A stretch of DNA of 64,000 bases from Flavobacterium frigoritolerans (GTDB lineage Bacteria; Bacteroidota; Bacteroidia; Flavobacteriales; Flavobacteriaceae). The translations under genes were made by a program, and so were the position numbers. The notes beneath the pieces are model-generated. The model was not told the origin of the DNA and made no database searches. It worked only from the letters and a program-made list of their open reading frames with translations. Shown piece by piece: positions 7,873 through 16,907 of the stretch (position 1 is its first letter; each line of letters begins with the position of its first letter). The stretch covers positions 1-64,000 of the forward strand of contig NZ_JAOZEV010000003.1 in NCBI RefSeq assembly GCF_025847275.1, in the 5' to 3' direction.

Positions 7873-8868
7873 TTAAAATTCTTTAAGTACGGTGTTGGGC
7901 AAAACACCAAAATAATCTTTATAAATGGAAGAAAAATACGCTGTTTTATTATATCCTAGCTCATAAGCTACATCACTAACAAATTTAAAATCGCCACTTT
8001 CCAATAATTCCTTTGCCAATAATAATTTTTCATTCTTAAAATATAGTGCAGGACTCACACCAAATATAGTATTATATAAAGTTCTATATTTTGTAGACGA
8101 CATGTTCGCATTGTTTGCTAGAAGTTCTATTCCTGGAAACGGAACTAAAAGATTAGATAATAAATGTTGCTGACTCAACATAACAGCCTCGATATCTTTC
8201 TCCAAATGCGCAACCATACTAGGCATTTTAGAGTTTAATCTTTCTATTAAATATCCTAATAAGGTAAAGGCAGCTCCTTTTAATATAAATTCATAATTAG
8301 GATCATCAATCTTATTTTGTTTCAAACTATGCAATATTACCTTACTTCGACTATCAATATGACCGTAAAAAAACATTTTCTTTTTTTTATCATCGAAAAC
8401 ATCTTTAAAATCTTTTTCAAATTCAGCATCTGTAAAAAATGTTTTAATATATGATTTACGGATAAGAAGTCTTAATGAGTAAAACCGCTCCCCAACTGTA
8501 GCCAGATAGGAACTTCCTATCTTATTATCTACAATACCAAAATTAAGTTTAGATTTATAACCTATTTTATGATTTACATCCTCAACAATATGCTTACTAA
8601 AACTATCACTCAAATCATAATATACAATCCAAAAATCATCATCAGATGCCATTCGTGTTAACAGAATTGGCCTGTTTACGATTGTATCGATAATAATTAC
8701 AGATACATCGGGAAGTATTTCTAAAAAGAAAGATGAACCTCTAGACCATTTTTCAGAAAAATACATCTTTTCATCAACGATTGTACCCCCTAAATAATTT
8801 ATAAAATCTTGCCGCCATTCAGGAGTTAAAGAATAAATATGCTTAAACTCTGGTATTAATTCACTCAT
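7873..8868 (-). CDS. AraC family transcriptional regulator, B-type (pair 2)
   Basis: The 331-residue protein starts MSELIPEFKHIYSLTPEW. It has the B-type sensor region (DDDFWIVYYDLSD, FFYGHIDSRSKVIL) and a C-terminal AraC HTH (KNEKLLLAKELLESGDF, VSDVAYELGYNKTAYFSSIY). Residues are largely conserved with the 5222-6226 protein from end to end. It begins 9 bp after the stop of its A-type partner and ends at a strong terminator, so the pair forms a closed two-gene unit. The conserved sensor suggests that both pairs recognise related signals. Confidence 0.88.
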   Translation of the reverse strand: MSELIPEFKHIYSLTPEWRQDFINYLGGTIVDEKMYFSEKWSRGSSFFLEILPDVSVIIIDTIVNRPILLTRMASDDDFWIVYYDLSDSFSKHIVEDVNHKIGYKSKLNFGIVDNKIGSSYLATVGERFYSLRLLIRKSYIKTFFTDAEFEKDFKDVFDDKKKKMFFYGHIDSRSKVILHSLKQNKIDDPNYEFILKGAAFTLLGYLIERLNSKMPSMVAHLEKDIEAVMLSQQHLLSNLLVPFPGIELLANNANMSSTKYRTLYNTIFGVSPALYFKNEKLLLAKELLESGDFKFVSDVAYELGYNKTAYFSSIYKDYFGVLPNTVLKEF

Positions 8869-8877
8869 AAATACTTT

Positions 8878-9858
8878 TTATAATAAACTCTGGTATTCCT
8901 TTGGAAAAATCCCATATTTACTATTAAACCGTTTGGCCAAATAAGAAATATTAGCATAATTCAATTTATCCGAAACTTCACTAACTGTGTATTTTCCAGT
9001 TTCCAGTAATTCTTTGGCAAGTACTAATTTATTACTATAAAAAAACGTACCTGGACTTAACCCTGAAATTTTAGTAAATAATTTTTTATATTTAGATGGT
9101 GACATACATGCTTGTTTAGCCAAAAAATCTACCCCTGGAAAAATTCCGTCAACAGATTCCAACAACTTAGTTTTAGATGCAATAATACTCTTTACATCAT
9201 CATTCATTACCTTACTAATAATAATTTTTTTGGTTAATAATTGTTCCAAATAATTACCAATTAACTTATAAATAAGTCCCTTAAAATAAAGTTCAAATAA
9301 CGGACTATCGTAGGGTATTTTTCTAAAATCATTTATTAAAATTGAGCTATCCATACTCATACGATCCATACTGATAATTGTATTTTTTTTGGCATTAAAA
9401 ACATCTTTAGATAGCGATTTTAATATTGGAATTTTATCCATATATTCTTTTAATGCACTTTTATAAATAAATATGCACACAACGTACGTATTTACACCAT
9501 TATCAACAACATAGTCAAAATCTAATAGACTATCTACGATTAATAAATTGTAATCTTGTCTCCCTACTAAAGTGGATTCATCCTTCTGAATGAAATTAAT
9601 ATCTTCTTTAATAACATGAAAATACATTCCCACGAAATAATCAACCCCAGTCCTATATTCTAATAATGCACTTTCTTTATAAGTAGCATCAACTAACAGG
9701 GCAGATACTCTATTATCAAATGGCATAACAAAATGAGTGCCTTCGTACAGCTCATTATTTCCTTTAATAAAATTTCCTTCAATAGAACCTCCCATTGCAG
9801 GAGCTAATACCTCTAACAAATTAAATTCGGCACCATAACTATATGTTATTGTTCTCAT
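8878..9858 (-). CDS. AraC family transcriptional regulator, A-type (pair 2)
   Basis: The 326-residue protein opens MRTITYSYGAEFNLLEVLAPA and carries EGNFIKGNNELYEGTHFVMP, almost the same as in the A-type protein of pair 1. The C-terminal HTH contains YSNKLVLAKELLETGKYTV and LNYANISYLAKRF. It is the first gene of pair 2. The upstream stretch 9859-10111 is very AT-rich and shows no clean TAnnTTTG element. The retained pairing (A then B, 9-10 bp apart, twice) suggests that the two proteins work as a set, perhaps as a heterodimer; that is inference. Confidence 0.88.
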   Translation of the reverse strand: MRTITYSYGAEFNLLEVLAPAMGGSIEGNFIKGNNELYEGTHFVMPFDNRVSALLVDATYKESALLEYRTGVDYFVGMYFHVIKEDINFIQKDESTLVGRQDYNLLIVDSLLDFDYVVDNGVNTYVVCIFIYKSALKEYMDKIPILKSLSKDVFNAKKNTIISMDRMSMDSSILINDFRKIPYDSPLFELYFKGLIYKLIGNYLEQLLTKKIIISKVMNDDVKSIIASKTKLLESVDGIFPGVDFLAKQACMSPSKYKKLFTKISGLSPGTFFYSNKLVLAKELLETGKYTVSEVSDKLNYANISYLAKRFNSKYGIFPKEYQSLL

Positions 9859-10111
9859 CTAAAAAAATTTATTATAAAAGTAATTAAATTATAAAAAAAA
9901 AAAATATTTTTTATTTTAATTTAACAACTAATAAATCAATCTATTAAAAGTGAGACAAAAGAAGTAATTTTAACAATAAATATCTTAACACACAACTATA
10001 ATTTCAATACATCATTTAACCTACTAACAATAATCAACTTAAAATAGCTGTAAAAAAAATGCATTTTATCTCTTTACATTTTAATTTATTAAGCAATAAC
10101 TAAAATATTTT

Positions 10112-11455
10112 TTATTGTTTAGTTAATGCATTCTTATATATTTTTCCGTCTTTTATAATAATTTTAAAATTGTTATCAGGATCTTCAATCAAATGGATGT
10201 TTTCAATTGGGTTACCGTCTACTAAGATTAAATCTGCATAAGCACCTTCAGATATTTCTCCTAATTTCCCATCCTGATAGGGATTTCTTTTTCCGCACAT
10301 TGTCAATAATTGAGCATTATCATATGTAGCCATTTTAAGCACCTCAAAAGGCGTATACCATCTCGTCATTTTTGAAAGTTGCTTCCCCTGTTTCATAGCC
10401 AAAGAAGAATCAAATAAACAATCTGTTCCCCAAGCTGTTTTAATCTTATACTTTTTTGCCAATTTATAAGCATTATCGGTTCCTTGTGTCATTTCTAATT
10501 GCTTTTTCCTGTTGCTTGATCCAGCTGGAAAAGGAATTGCTTCTTCATCATCCAAAAAAGGCTGCAAACTCCACCAAATTCCTTTTTCAGCCATCAACTT
10601 GGCTGTTTCCTCATCAGCTAACTGCCCATGATCAATACATTTTACCCCCGCTTTTATAGCCGTTTTTATTGCTTCCGGAGTATAAGCATGAACTGTGACA
10701 TAAGTTCCCCAATTTTCAGCAGCTCCAACAGCAGCCTTAAATTCGGCTTCTGTATACTGGGTCACATCCAAAGGATCATAATTGGAAGCCACTCCACCTC
10801 CAGCCATTAATTTTAATTGGGTAGCACCTTGGCGTAATTGTTCACGACTACGAAGCAAAACCTGATCTTCACCATCAGCAATTGCAGCCATTCCGTTTAA
10901 TTCCGGATATGATAACTCTCCTATTTTTCTAGGAACATCTGTAGGCATTCCGAAATCACCATGCCCTCCAGTTTGAGATATAAAAGCACCACTCGCAAAA
11001 ATTCGAGGACCAATAACAAAACCTTCATCAATCGCTTTATGTAGTACTAAAGCTCCTCCTCCTAAATCTCTAACTGTAGTGAATCCTCTTAACAATTGTT
11101 TTTCAGAACCATGCGCTGCATACAATGCCAGATAAGCAAATTCGGAAGTCATTGCCTTTGCTTGCGAAATAGATTCAATCATCATATGTGAATGCGCATC
11201 AATTAAGCCTGGAATAACATATTTATCTTGGCCGTCAATGATTTTAGTTTGTCCTCTTTTATCTGTCGCTATAGTTTGCTCAGAAATAGTTTTAATCAAA
11301 TTATTTTCAATCAAGATATTGCCTTTCTTAATTTTGTTATCTTTTCCGTTGAAAATATTCACATTATTAATCAAAATTTTTGAAGTTTGTGAATTGTTTT
11401 GTGCATTTGCAAAAAGCGTAACAGCTATCAATAAGGGGCTTAATATTTTTTTCAT
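10112..11455 (-). CDS. Secreted amidohydrolase (imidazolonepropionase-like, Xaa-Pro dipeptidase type)
   Basis: The 447-residue metal-dependent hydrolase has a signal peptide ending near LFANAQ. Visible metal-site motifs are HSH (in GLIDAHSHMM), a Lys in LKLMAGGG, His in VTVHAY and CIDHGQL, and Asp in AWGTDCLFD. The N- and C-terminal beta segments (LIDAHS; GAYADLILVDGNPI) form the usual composite sandwich. Periplasmic members of this branch often hydrolyse dipeptides or similar amide substrates; the actual substrate cannot be read from sequence. It stands alone, between the AraC cluster and a small ORF. Confidence 0.9.
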   Translation of the reverse strand: MKKILSPLLIAVTLFANAQNNSQTSKILINNVNIFNGKDNKIKKGNILIENNLIKTISEQTIATDKRGQTKIIDGQDKYVIPGLIDAHSHMMIESISQAKAMTSEFAYLALYAAHGSEKQLLRGFTTVRDLGGGALVLHKAIDEGFVIGPRIFASGAFISQTGGHGDFGMPTDVPRKIGELSYPELNGMAAIADGEDQVLLRSREQLRQGATQLKLMAGGGVASNYDPLDVTQYTEAEFKAAVGAAENWGTYVTVHAYTPEAIKTAIKAGVKCIDHGQLADEETAKLMAEKGIWWSLQPFLDDEEAIPFPAGSSNRKKQLEMTQGTDNAYKLAKKYKIKTAWGTDCLFDSSLAMKQGKQLSKMTRWYTPFEVLKMATYDNAQLLTMCGKRNPYQDGKLGEISEGAYADLILVDGNPIENIHLIEDPDNNFKIIIKDGKIYKNALTKQ

Positions 11456-11833
11456 ACTTAGAGTTTTAAATGAGTTGTAAAAACTTAAAAGCTAATTTAA
11501 AATATTTTCCTGAATATCTCTCAAGTAAATTTCATACTCAAACTTGTAAAATATTTTTTATAATCAACTACATATACCTCTACAGAGATACAGTACAGAA
11601 ACAGATCACATCATTTGAAATACTATAGATTTTGCCCTGATTTTATCAATCAAGAAAAAAAACCATAATTATAGATTTAACAAAACTTACTCTACTGAAA
11701 TATTAATTACCAAAAACCTATGCATTAATAAATGGTCACTCTCTTTCCAAAGCCTTTTCGCTGCTGCGTTTATCATCAAATAAAAATGTATCGGTAGTCT
11801 TTTCAATATTCTCATTAGATTCATATATAAAAA
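11456..11833. other. Gene-free stretch upstream of the amidohydrolase
   Basis: AT-rich. A weak promoter-like site for the amidohydrolase is possible at 11539-11546 (CAAGTTTG on the minus strand). A short minus-strand frame with plausible coding-like composition (IYESNENIEKTTDTF) follows the stop of the 11834 ORF in another frame but has no start codon; it could be the tail of a frameshifted gene. Confidence 0.3.
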
Positions 11834-12115
11834 TTATAAATTAGGAACCAATGTTTTTCCAATTTCTTTAATAGAGGCTCCATCATTCTCATCAAGCTCA
11901 AATATTTTCAACCATACTGACACATAATATGAACCATTATGATCATTAATAATCTGACTTGCTTTTTGCTTTTCCCAGTTATCAATTTGCTCCCATTGAG
12001 GCATACGAACTCTATTGTTTTTAACTAAAAGTTTTAACAGCTTTAAGTACTTCTTTTCCCTTTCATTTAAATTACTTTTTGATTGCACACCCCATATTAG
12101 ATGATTCACGAGCAA
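11834..12115 (-). CDS. Small hypothetical protein
   Basis: The 93-residue ORF (MLVNHLIWGVQSKSNLNERE start, ending GKTLVPNL) is rich in Lys, Asn and Trp and mostly helical by eye. It has no signal peptide and no motif I recognise. The start is uncertain. A coding-looking fragment in another frame just past its stop hints that the gene may once have been longer. It lies alone between two unrelated genes; treat as a possible gene only. Confidence 0.45.
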   Translation of the reverse strand: MLVNHLIWGVQSKSNLNEREKKYLKLLKLLVKNNRVRMPQWEQIDNWEKQKASQIINDHNGSYYVSVWLKIFELDENDGASIKEIGKTLVPNL

Positions 12116-12524
12116 TTACTCTACAAAAAAGATTTATCATATTGTTTTTTGACCTTAATTAGGTCTTACCTCGAGTATATTCAAAATAAATTTGCACAGT
12201 TATTTATATGATATAACCGAGTCTATCAATCATATGTTTTTTTCATAAAATTATTTAATTTGAAAAAATTTACCTACTACTTTTTTTATTACAAAGTAGT
12301 AAGAATGGGCATTACAATCTAATTTGTAATTTTTAGTGTTTTATCAGACCATAACAAAAAACTGAATCTATAATTTCTGCGCTGTAAAAATTAGACAGTT
12401 CAACATTAGTTTTTAATTACATCTAAACAAAAGATTCTTTTAGCGGTACTAAGCTATTTATTTTAAGCTGTATACTACTTTAAAAAAATGTTATCAAAAG
12501 ACATAATCATTACATAGTTATTAT
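12116..12524. other. Gene-free promoter region of the T9SS substrate gene
   Basis: It holds a TAAATTTG -7-like element at 12187-12194, about 330 bp from the next start codon, and a small inverted repeat ACTAC/GTAGT at about 12277-12300. No clear promoter closer to the 12525 start and no small ORF with support were seen. Confidence 0.3.
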
Positions 12525-15077
12525 ATGAAAATTAAACTTATCACTACACAAATAGTTGCTTTTATAGTATTTACATCATTTAATTTATATGGTCAGGGTG
12601 CCGCTCCATCTAGTCACTTAAATTATTCCGGCGGAAATATGAATTCTGATATATGGATGAATTCAGTAAATGTACCAATCACATCTACTTACACTTACTA
12701 TTCGGTTATGGGATGGAACACGGGGCAAGAAGGTGGAGGATACTGTGGAATTCAGGACCATCCAGGTGGGAAAGCATTCATTTTTTCTATATGGGATCCT
12801 TCCAATCATTTACCAATTGTTGGAGCATATGCTGGTCCTGGCACTAAAATTGAAAACTTTGGAGGAGAAGGAACAGGTCTTAAATCAATGAATTTCGCTT
12901 TAGGATGGTCACCAAATACTTGGTATAATTTAGTATCAAGAGTATGGCAATATAATGCACATACTTTTTTTGGATTTTGGTCACAAGATACAAATACAGG
13001 CATATGGACACATTTAGTAACAATGGATTATCCTGTTGCGGATGTTTACTTTCGATATAATAATGATGCCTTTATTGAAGACTGGGTTGGAACAGGTGCA
13101 AATGTTAGGAAAGTATTACTTAAAGATGCTTGGCAACGAGCTGACTCAGGAACTTGGATACTACAAAAATCAGCTGCTTTTGATTCCAATTATGGTGATG
13201 AAATACGAAACGGTATTTATGATCAGGCATTTAATTCAGGCACCGAAGCGGATGCCTTTTTTATGCAAACTGGAGGAAATACTACCCATAGCTTTCCTGA
13301 GAGGTTTATCAATTTAAGTATCGAGTCTTCTGCCGAAGCGCCTGATTTGACTATTGGTTCAGTTTCTTCATATGATGCAACTTATCAACCATCAAATCAA
13401 ACAATCAATATGAATTGGGCCATCTCTCAAACACAAAGCCCTCAATTTTCCTACACTATAGATGTTTTTAATAATTCTTCCTATAAAGGAGATCCAATTT
13501 TGACAACCACTGATAAAATTCCTCAACAAAGAACTGCATCAATTAATGCTTCATCCTTAGACAATGGCACATACTATACGCGATTAATAATTAATGACAT
13601 ATATGATCAACCAAGTACGCCCGTTTATTCAACTGTAACTAAAATTGCAGGACCAACTATCGCATTAACATCGCCTATTAATAATGCCTTTTTTTCCTCA
13701 CCTGCAAGCATCACAATTAATGCTATCGCAGGAGATATTTCTAATACAATTGACAACGTAGAATTTTATAATGGAACTACTTTATTAGGAAGTGTGAATA
13801 CAGCACCTTATTCATTTACGTGGTCAAATGTAAAATTTGGCAGTTATGCCATTACAGCAAAGGTCATAAATAATATAGGAGTAAGCAGCACTTCCCTACC
13901 CGTGACAATCAAAGTAAATAGTACATGTAATACAGAAGGTGTTGCATTCGGAACTTCTCCTGCATATCAAAACGGAACTAGTACTTACGATAAAGTATTT
14001 GATGGAAACACAGACACCTTCTTTGATTATGCTATAGGCAATGATGGTTATGCAGGTCTAGATTTTGGAGTAGAGAAAAAAATATTCGTCAATACTATTA
14101 GTTTTTTTCCAAGAAGCAGTCACGCTGACCGCATGATAGGCGGTAAATTTCAAGGTTCAAATACTTCGGACTTTTCTTCAGATGTAGCGGATCTTTATAC
14201 CATTACAACACAACCAACGGATAATACATGGGAAACCGTAAACATCTCTTCTACCAAAGGATATCGTTATGTTCGATATTTGTCACCAAAAGGAGGGTAC
14301 TGTAACATTACAGAGGTGAAATTTTGTGGAGATTTCTTATTTCCTAAAACAACGCCAACTGTTAGCATGTTAGCTCCTTTGGAGCAAAACATAGTGGCAA
14401 ATACAGGAAATAATATCCCTTTTAATTTCACTGTGACTGATCCAGATCGCGCATTGTCATCAATTACTATTAAAGATAATGGACAAATCATTGCCACTAT
14501 AACAAAGGCACCCTATACATTTATTCTTAATAATTTGACCACTGGAAATCACAATATAAAAGTAATTACAACACTCGAAGATAATACTTCATCAACACTC
14601 ACTAATTTTGACATAATAGGTCTAAATTGTAATAGTACTCTATGGAACAATTCTACAAACTATCTAGTGGGTGATCAAGTAAGCTATCAGAATACTATTT
14701 ACTGTGCGTTAGCACCTACTACTAGCAAACAGCCAAATTTAAATACAGCCCTTTGGAGAAACATCGGAACCTGTCCTACTTTGTCTATTGAAGATTTTAA
14801 ACTTAACCCTGAATTTAGTGTATATCCAAATCCATCCGATACACATTTCAATGTCAAACTTACAAAATCTGAAGGAAAGAAGTTCTACTATAGCCTCATA
14901 GACATTACTGGTAAAAAAATTATAGAAAAATCTGTGGGCTATATTGGGGATGCTACATTTGAACAAAAAGTGAACGTTGAAAAATTACCTTCAGGAATGT
15001 ACATATTAATTCTTCATCTTGACGATCAGATAGTCAGAAAAAAAGTTATTGTGAATAAAAAAAACTATTTACATTAA
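12525..15077 (+). CDS. T9SS-secreted multidomain protein with DUF3472 and carbohydrate-binding modules
   Basis: The 850-residue protein has a signal peptide (ending near LYGQG). A DUF3472 region spans about residues 30-265 (GGYCGIQDHPGGKAFIFSIW, HTFFGFWSQD). Ig-like segments follow (ITLTSP-like start SPINNAFFSSPASI), then an F5/8-type-C-like region at about 460-610 (YDKVFDGNTDTFFDYA), a second Ig-like segment, and a short chitin-binding-like module (LWNNSTNYLVGDQVSYQN, LWRNIGTC). The end is a type A Por sorting tail (FSVYPNPSD, LPSGMYIL, KKVIVNK), which predicts export by the T9SS and cell-surface attachment. A role in binding or degrading polysaccharide or chitin-like material is inferred from the modules; no catalytic domain is certain. 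Confidence 0.88.
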   Translation: MKIKLITTQIVAFIVFTSFNLYGQGAAPSSHLNYSGGNMNSDIWMNSVNVPITSTYTYYSVMGWNTGQEGGGYCGIQDHPGGKAFIFSIWDPSNHLPIVGAYAGPGTKIENFGGEGTGLKSMNFALGWSPNTWYNLVSRVWQYNAHTFFGFWSQDTNTGIWTHLVTMDYPVADVYFRYNNDAFIEDWVGTGANVRKVLLKDAWQRADSGTWILQKSAAFDSNYGDEIRNGIYDQAFNSGTEADAFFMQTGGNTTHSFPERFINLSIESSAEAPDLTIGSVSSYDATYQPSNQTINMNWAISQTQSPQFSYTIDVFNNSSYKGDPILTTTDKIPQQRTASINASSLDNGTYYTRLIINDIYDQPSTPVYSTVTKIAGPTIALTSPINNAFFSSPASITINAIAGDISNTIDNVEFYNGTTLLGSVNTAPYSFTWSNVKFGSYAITAKVINNIGVSSTSLPVTIKVNSTCNTEGVAFGTSPAYQNGTSTYDKVFDGNTDTFFDYAIGNDGYAGLDFGVEKKIFVNTISFFPRSSHADRMIGGKFQGSNTSDFSSDVADLYTITTQPTDNTWETVNISSTKGYRYVRYLSPKGGYCNITEVKFCGDFLFPKTTPTVSMLAPLEQNIVANTGNNIPFNFTVTDPDRALSSITIKDNGQIIATITKAPYTFILNNLTTGNHNIKVITTLEDNTSSTLTNFDIIGLNCNSTLWNNSTNYLVGDQVSYQNTIYCALAPTTSKQPNLNTALWRNIGTCPTLSIEDFKLNPEFSVYPNPSDTHFNVKLTKSEGKKFYYSLIDITGKKIIEKSVGYIGDATFEQKVNVEKLPSGMYILILHLDDQIVRKKVIVNKKNYLH

Positions 15078-15157
15078 AATAAAAACTATTTTGAACTCTT
15101 TTTATGGAGTTTACAAATATACAATCTGAATATTAGGCTCAATCTAATATATCGATT

Positions 15158-15238
15158 ATGCATTTGGTAGCAGTATGTCTTGCTGCACAAGATACATACA
15201 AATCTATCCTTAATTATTTCGAAATAGAATACAAGTAA
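15158..15238 (+). pseudogene. 3' remnant of a second fic gene
   Basis: The frame ends CLAAQDTYKSILNYFEIEYK and stops with TAA. The intact Fic protein 1.3 kb away ends CLTAQDNYKSVLDYFEIGYK. Only the last 20-odd codons are left. The similarity continues into the downstream DNA, so this is a truncated duplicate and not a chance match. Confidence 0.8.
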
Positions 15239-15592
15239 TAAATATAAAATCAAAAATTTTTCGATTTATCGTGAAAAATTAGTTAATTTTTATTTTTAAA
15301 AAACGAATTATATCGATCATTTTAAACAAGTTAAAACATAAAAATCAGTAAAAAATTGGTATTTTAATTTCGTGCAAAATCGTGGCACAGTAGTTTTGGA
15401 ATGGGTACCATTTTTGCCACAAAAACTTAAGGCAGTTTTTAAAGCTATTTCACCAGTATCAATTTTGTGGCTAAATCGCAGCACTTGGCTTTTGGAGTTA
15501 CCCTCTAATTTACCATAAACTTAAGACGCTTCATCTTGACAATATTGAAAAACTATATTCAAGTCTTTAAATAATTTTTATTTGATATTTTT

Positions 15593-15650
15593 GTTATCGG
15601 CAAAAATTAAAAATTTTCATACTATATTTGATTGTATATTTGCCGATAAC
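15593..15650 (+). promoter_or_regulatory. fic promoter bracketed by a perfect 12-bp inverted repeat
   Basis: GTTATCGGCAAA at 15593-15604 and TTTGCCGATAAC at 15639-15650 are exact inverse copies. Between and within them lie two TATATTTG elements (15623-15630 and 15635-15642) that match the -7 consensus; the second overlaps the right arm. A protein bound to both arms would cover the promoter. The ATG follows at 15667. Confidence 0.7.
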
Positions 15651-15666
15651 GGAACTTGTATAAAAC

Positions 15667-16557
15667 ATGAAATACCTTTCAGTAGTAGAATTTGCAAAAA
15701 AGCTGGAACTGTCCGAAAGGACGGTTCGCAATTATTGTGCTTTAGGGAAATTAAAAGGAGCTTTCTTAACTGGTAAAACCTGGAGTATTCCAGAGGATGC
15801 TGTAATTCCTCAAAAAGGAAATAAAAAAGTAAGTAAAAATATTTTACTGAATAATCTGAAAGAGCAAAAGAATATGAAACTGAAAGGTGGTATCTACCAC
15901 CGAACGCAGATTGACTTGACTTATAACTCAAATAAAATCGAAGGAAGCCGGCTTACACACGATCAAACGAGATATATTTTTGAAACCAATACAGTTGGAG
16001 CATCCAAAGAAATTTTAAACGTCGATGACATTATTGAAACCTCTAATCACTTTCGCTGCATCGATTTTATTATTGAAAAAGCAAATGCTAAGCTTACCGA
16101 ATCCATTATTAAAGAGCTTCATTTTTTATTAAAGTCTGGTACTTCTGACAGTGGAAAAGATTGGTTTAATGTTGGTGAATATAAAAAGATGCCAAATGAA
16201 GTTGGAGGTAATGAGACTTGTACCCCTAGTCAAGTTGCTCAAAAAATGAAAGAACTTCTCACTACTTATCATACTATTAAAATTAAAACTATAGAAGACA
16301 TCATCGATTTTCATTATAAATTTGAAATCATACATCCTTTTCAAGATGGAAACGGTCGTGTGGGTCGGTTAATTATTTTCAAAGAATGCCTTGCAAACAA
16401 TATTGTTCCATTTATCATTGATGAACAACTTAAACTTTTTTACTATAGAGGACTTCAGGAATGGAACAATGTAAAAGAATATCTTATGGATACTTGTCTT
16501 ACTGCACAAGATAATTACAAATCAGTTTTGGATTATTTCGAGATTGGATACAAGTAA
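15667..16557 (+). CDS. Fic family protein with N-terminal helix-turn-helix
   Basis: The 296-residue protein has a MerR/excisionase-like HTH in its first 60 residues (SVVEFAKKLELSERTVRNY, GKTWSIPEDAV), a linker, and a Fic domain with the complete catalytic motif HPFQDGNGRVGR near residue 220. The inhibitory-helix pattern S-x3-E-G is visible as SNKIEG near residue 94, placed N-terminal to the Fic core (class II arrangement). Fic enzymes usually transfer AMP from ATP to a hydroxyl side chain of a target protein. The fused HTH and the inverted repeat over its promoter point to autoregulation, as in toxin-antitoxin-like loci, but no separate antitoxin gene is next to it. The target is unknown. Confidence 0.9.
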   Translation: MKYLSVVEFAKKLELSERTVRNYCALGKLKGAFLTGKTWSIPEDAVIPQKGNKKVSKNILLNNLKEQKNMKLKGGIYHRTQIDLTYNSNKIEGSRLTHDQTRYIFETNTVGASKEILNVDDIIETSNHFRCIDFIIEKANAKLTESIIKELHFLLKSGTSDSGKDWFNVGEYKKMPNEVGGNETCTPSQVAQKMKELLTTYHTIKIKTIEDIIDFHYKFEIIHPFQDGNGRVGRLIIFKECLANNIVPFIIDEQLKLFYYRGLQEWNNVKEYLMDTCLTAQDNYKSVLDYFEIGYK

Positions 16558-16907
16558 AAAAAGGACAAATCAATCCATATTCTTTAAATTTACACCAGAA
16601 AGAATTACAGCAGAATAAAACAAGTTAAAATACTGAATACAAGCAAATTAAATACTAAAAATTAACAATTTTATTTTCGTGGCAACATCGTGGCAAAGCA
16701 GATTGAAAAAACTTAAAAACGCATGATAAATGCGGGTTCTGAGCTCAAAGTTGGAATCCTGCTCTCCTTGAAACAGTTGAAATCGTGTCAAAGCAATGAA
16801 TATTGAAAGGATTTTGTGTTTTTATTTAGATAACTTATCACTTTGTACTAAATCTTGTTTGATAATGTAAAGGAGTGATATAAGTATTCCTGCTGGCTAT
16901 TATCCAT
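16558..16907. other. Gene-free stretch after fic
   Basis: It holds the motif CGTGGCAACATCGTGGCAAA near 16678-16697, a relative of the CGTGCAAAATCGTGGCACAG at 15371-15390 that follows the fic remnant, and a looser copy (ATCGTGTCAAAGCA) near 16782. The repeats may be recombinase-related; no gene or terminator is clear. Confidence 0.4.

Larger units (their letters stand above)
15078..15666. other. Gene-free stretch at the left side of the integrase island
   Basis: It contains the 3' remnant of a fic gene (15158-15238), a following segment similar to the DNA downstream of the intact fic gene (for example AACAAGTTAAAA near 15326 and the CGTGGCA motif near 15380), and the fic promoter with its inverted repeat (15593-15650). 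The rest is AT-rich without other recognised features. Confidence 0.5.

Noticed and set aside
11539..11602. Fourth copy of the CTACCACA box upstream of the amidohydrolase
   Set aside because: CTAC lies exactly 21 bp from a -7-like CAAGTTTG, but the rest of the box matches poorly, so I do not count it.
11729..11818. Coding-like fragment IYESNENIEKTTDTF in another frame after the 11834 ORF
   Set aside because: No start codon and too short to decide; mentioned only as a possible frameshift remnant.
15617..15931. 104-codon frame on the minus strand over the fic promoter
   Set aside because: Antisense to the HTH part of Fic; no start signal and no recognisable domain.
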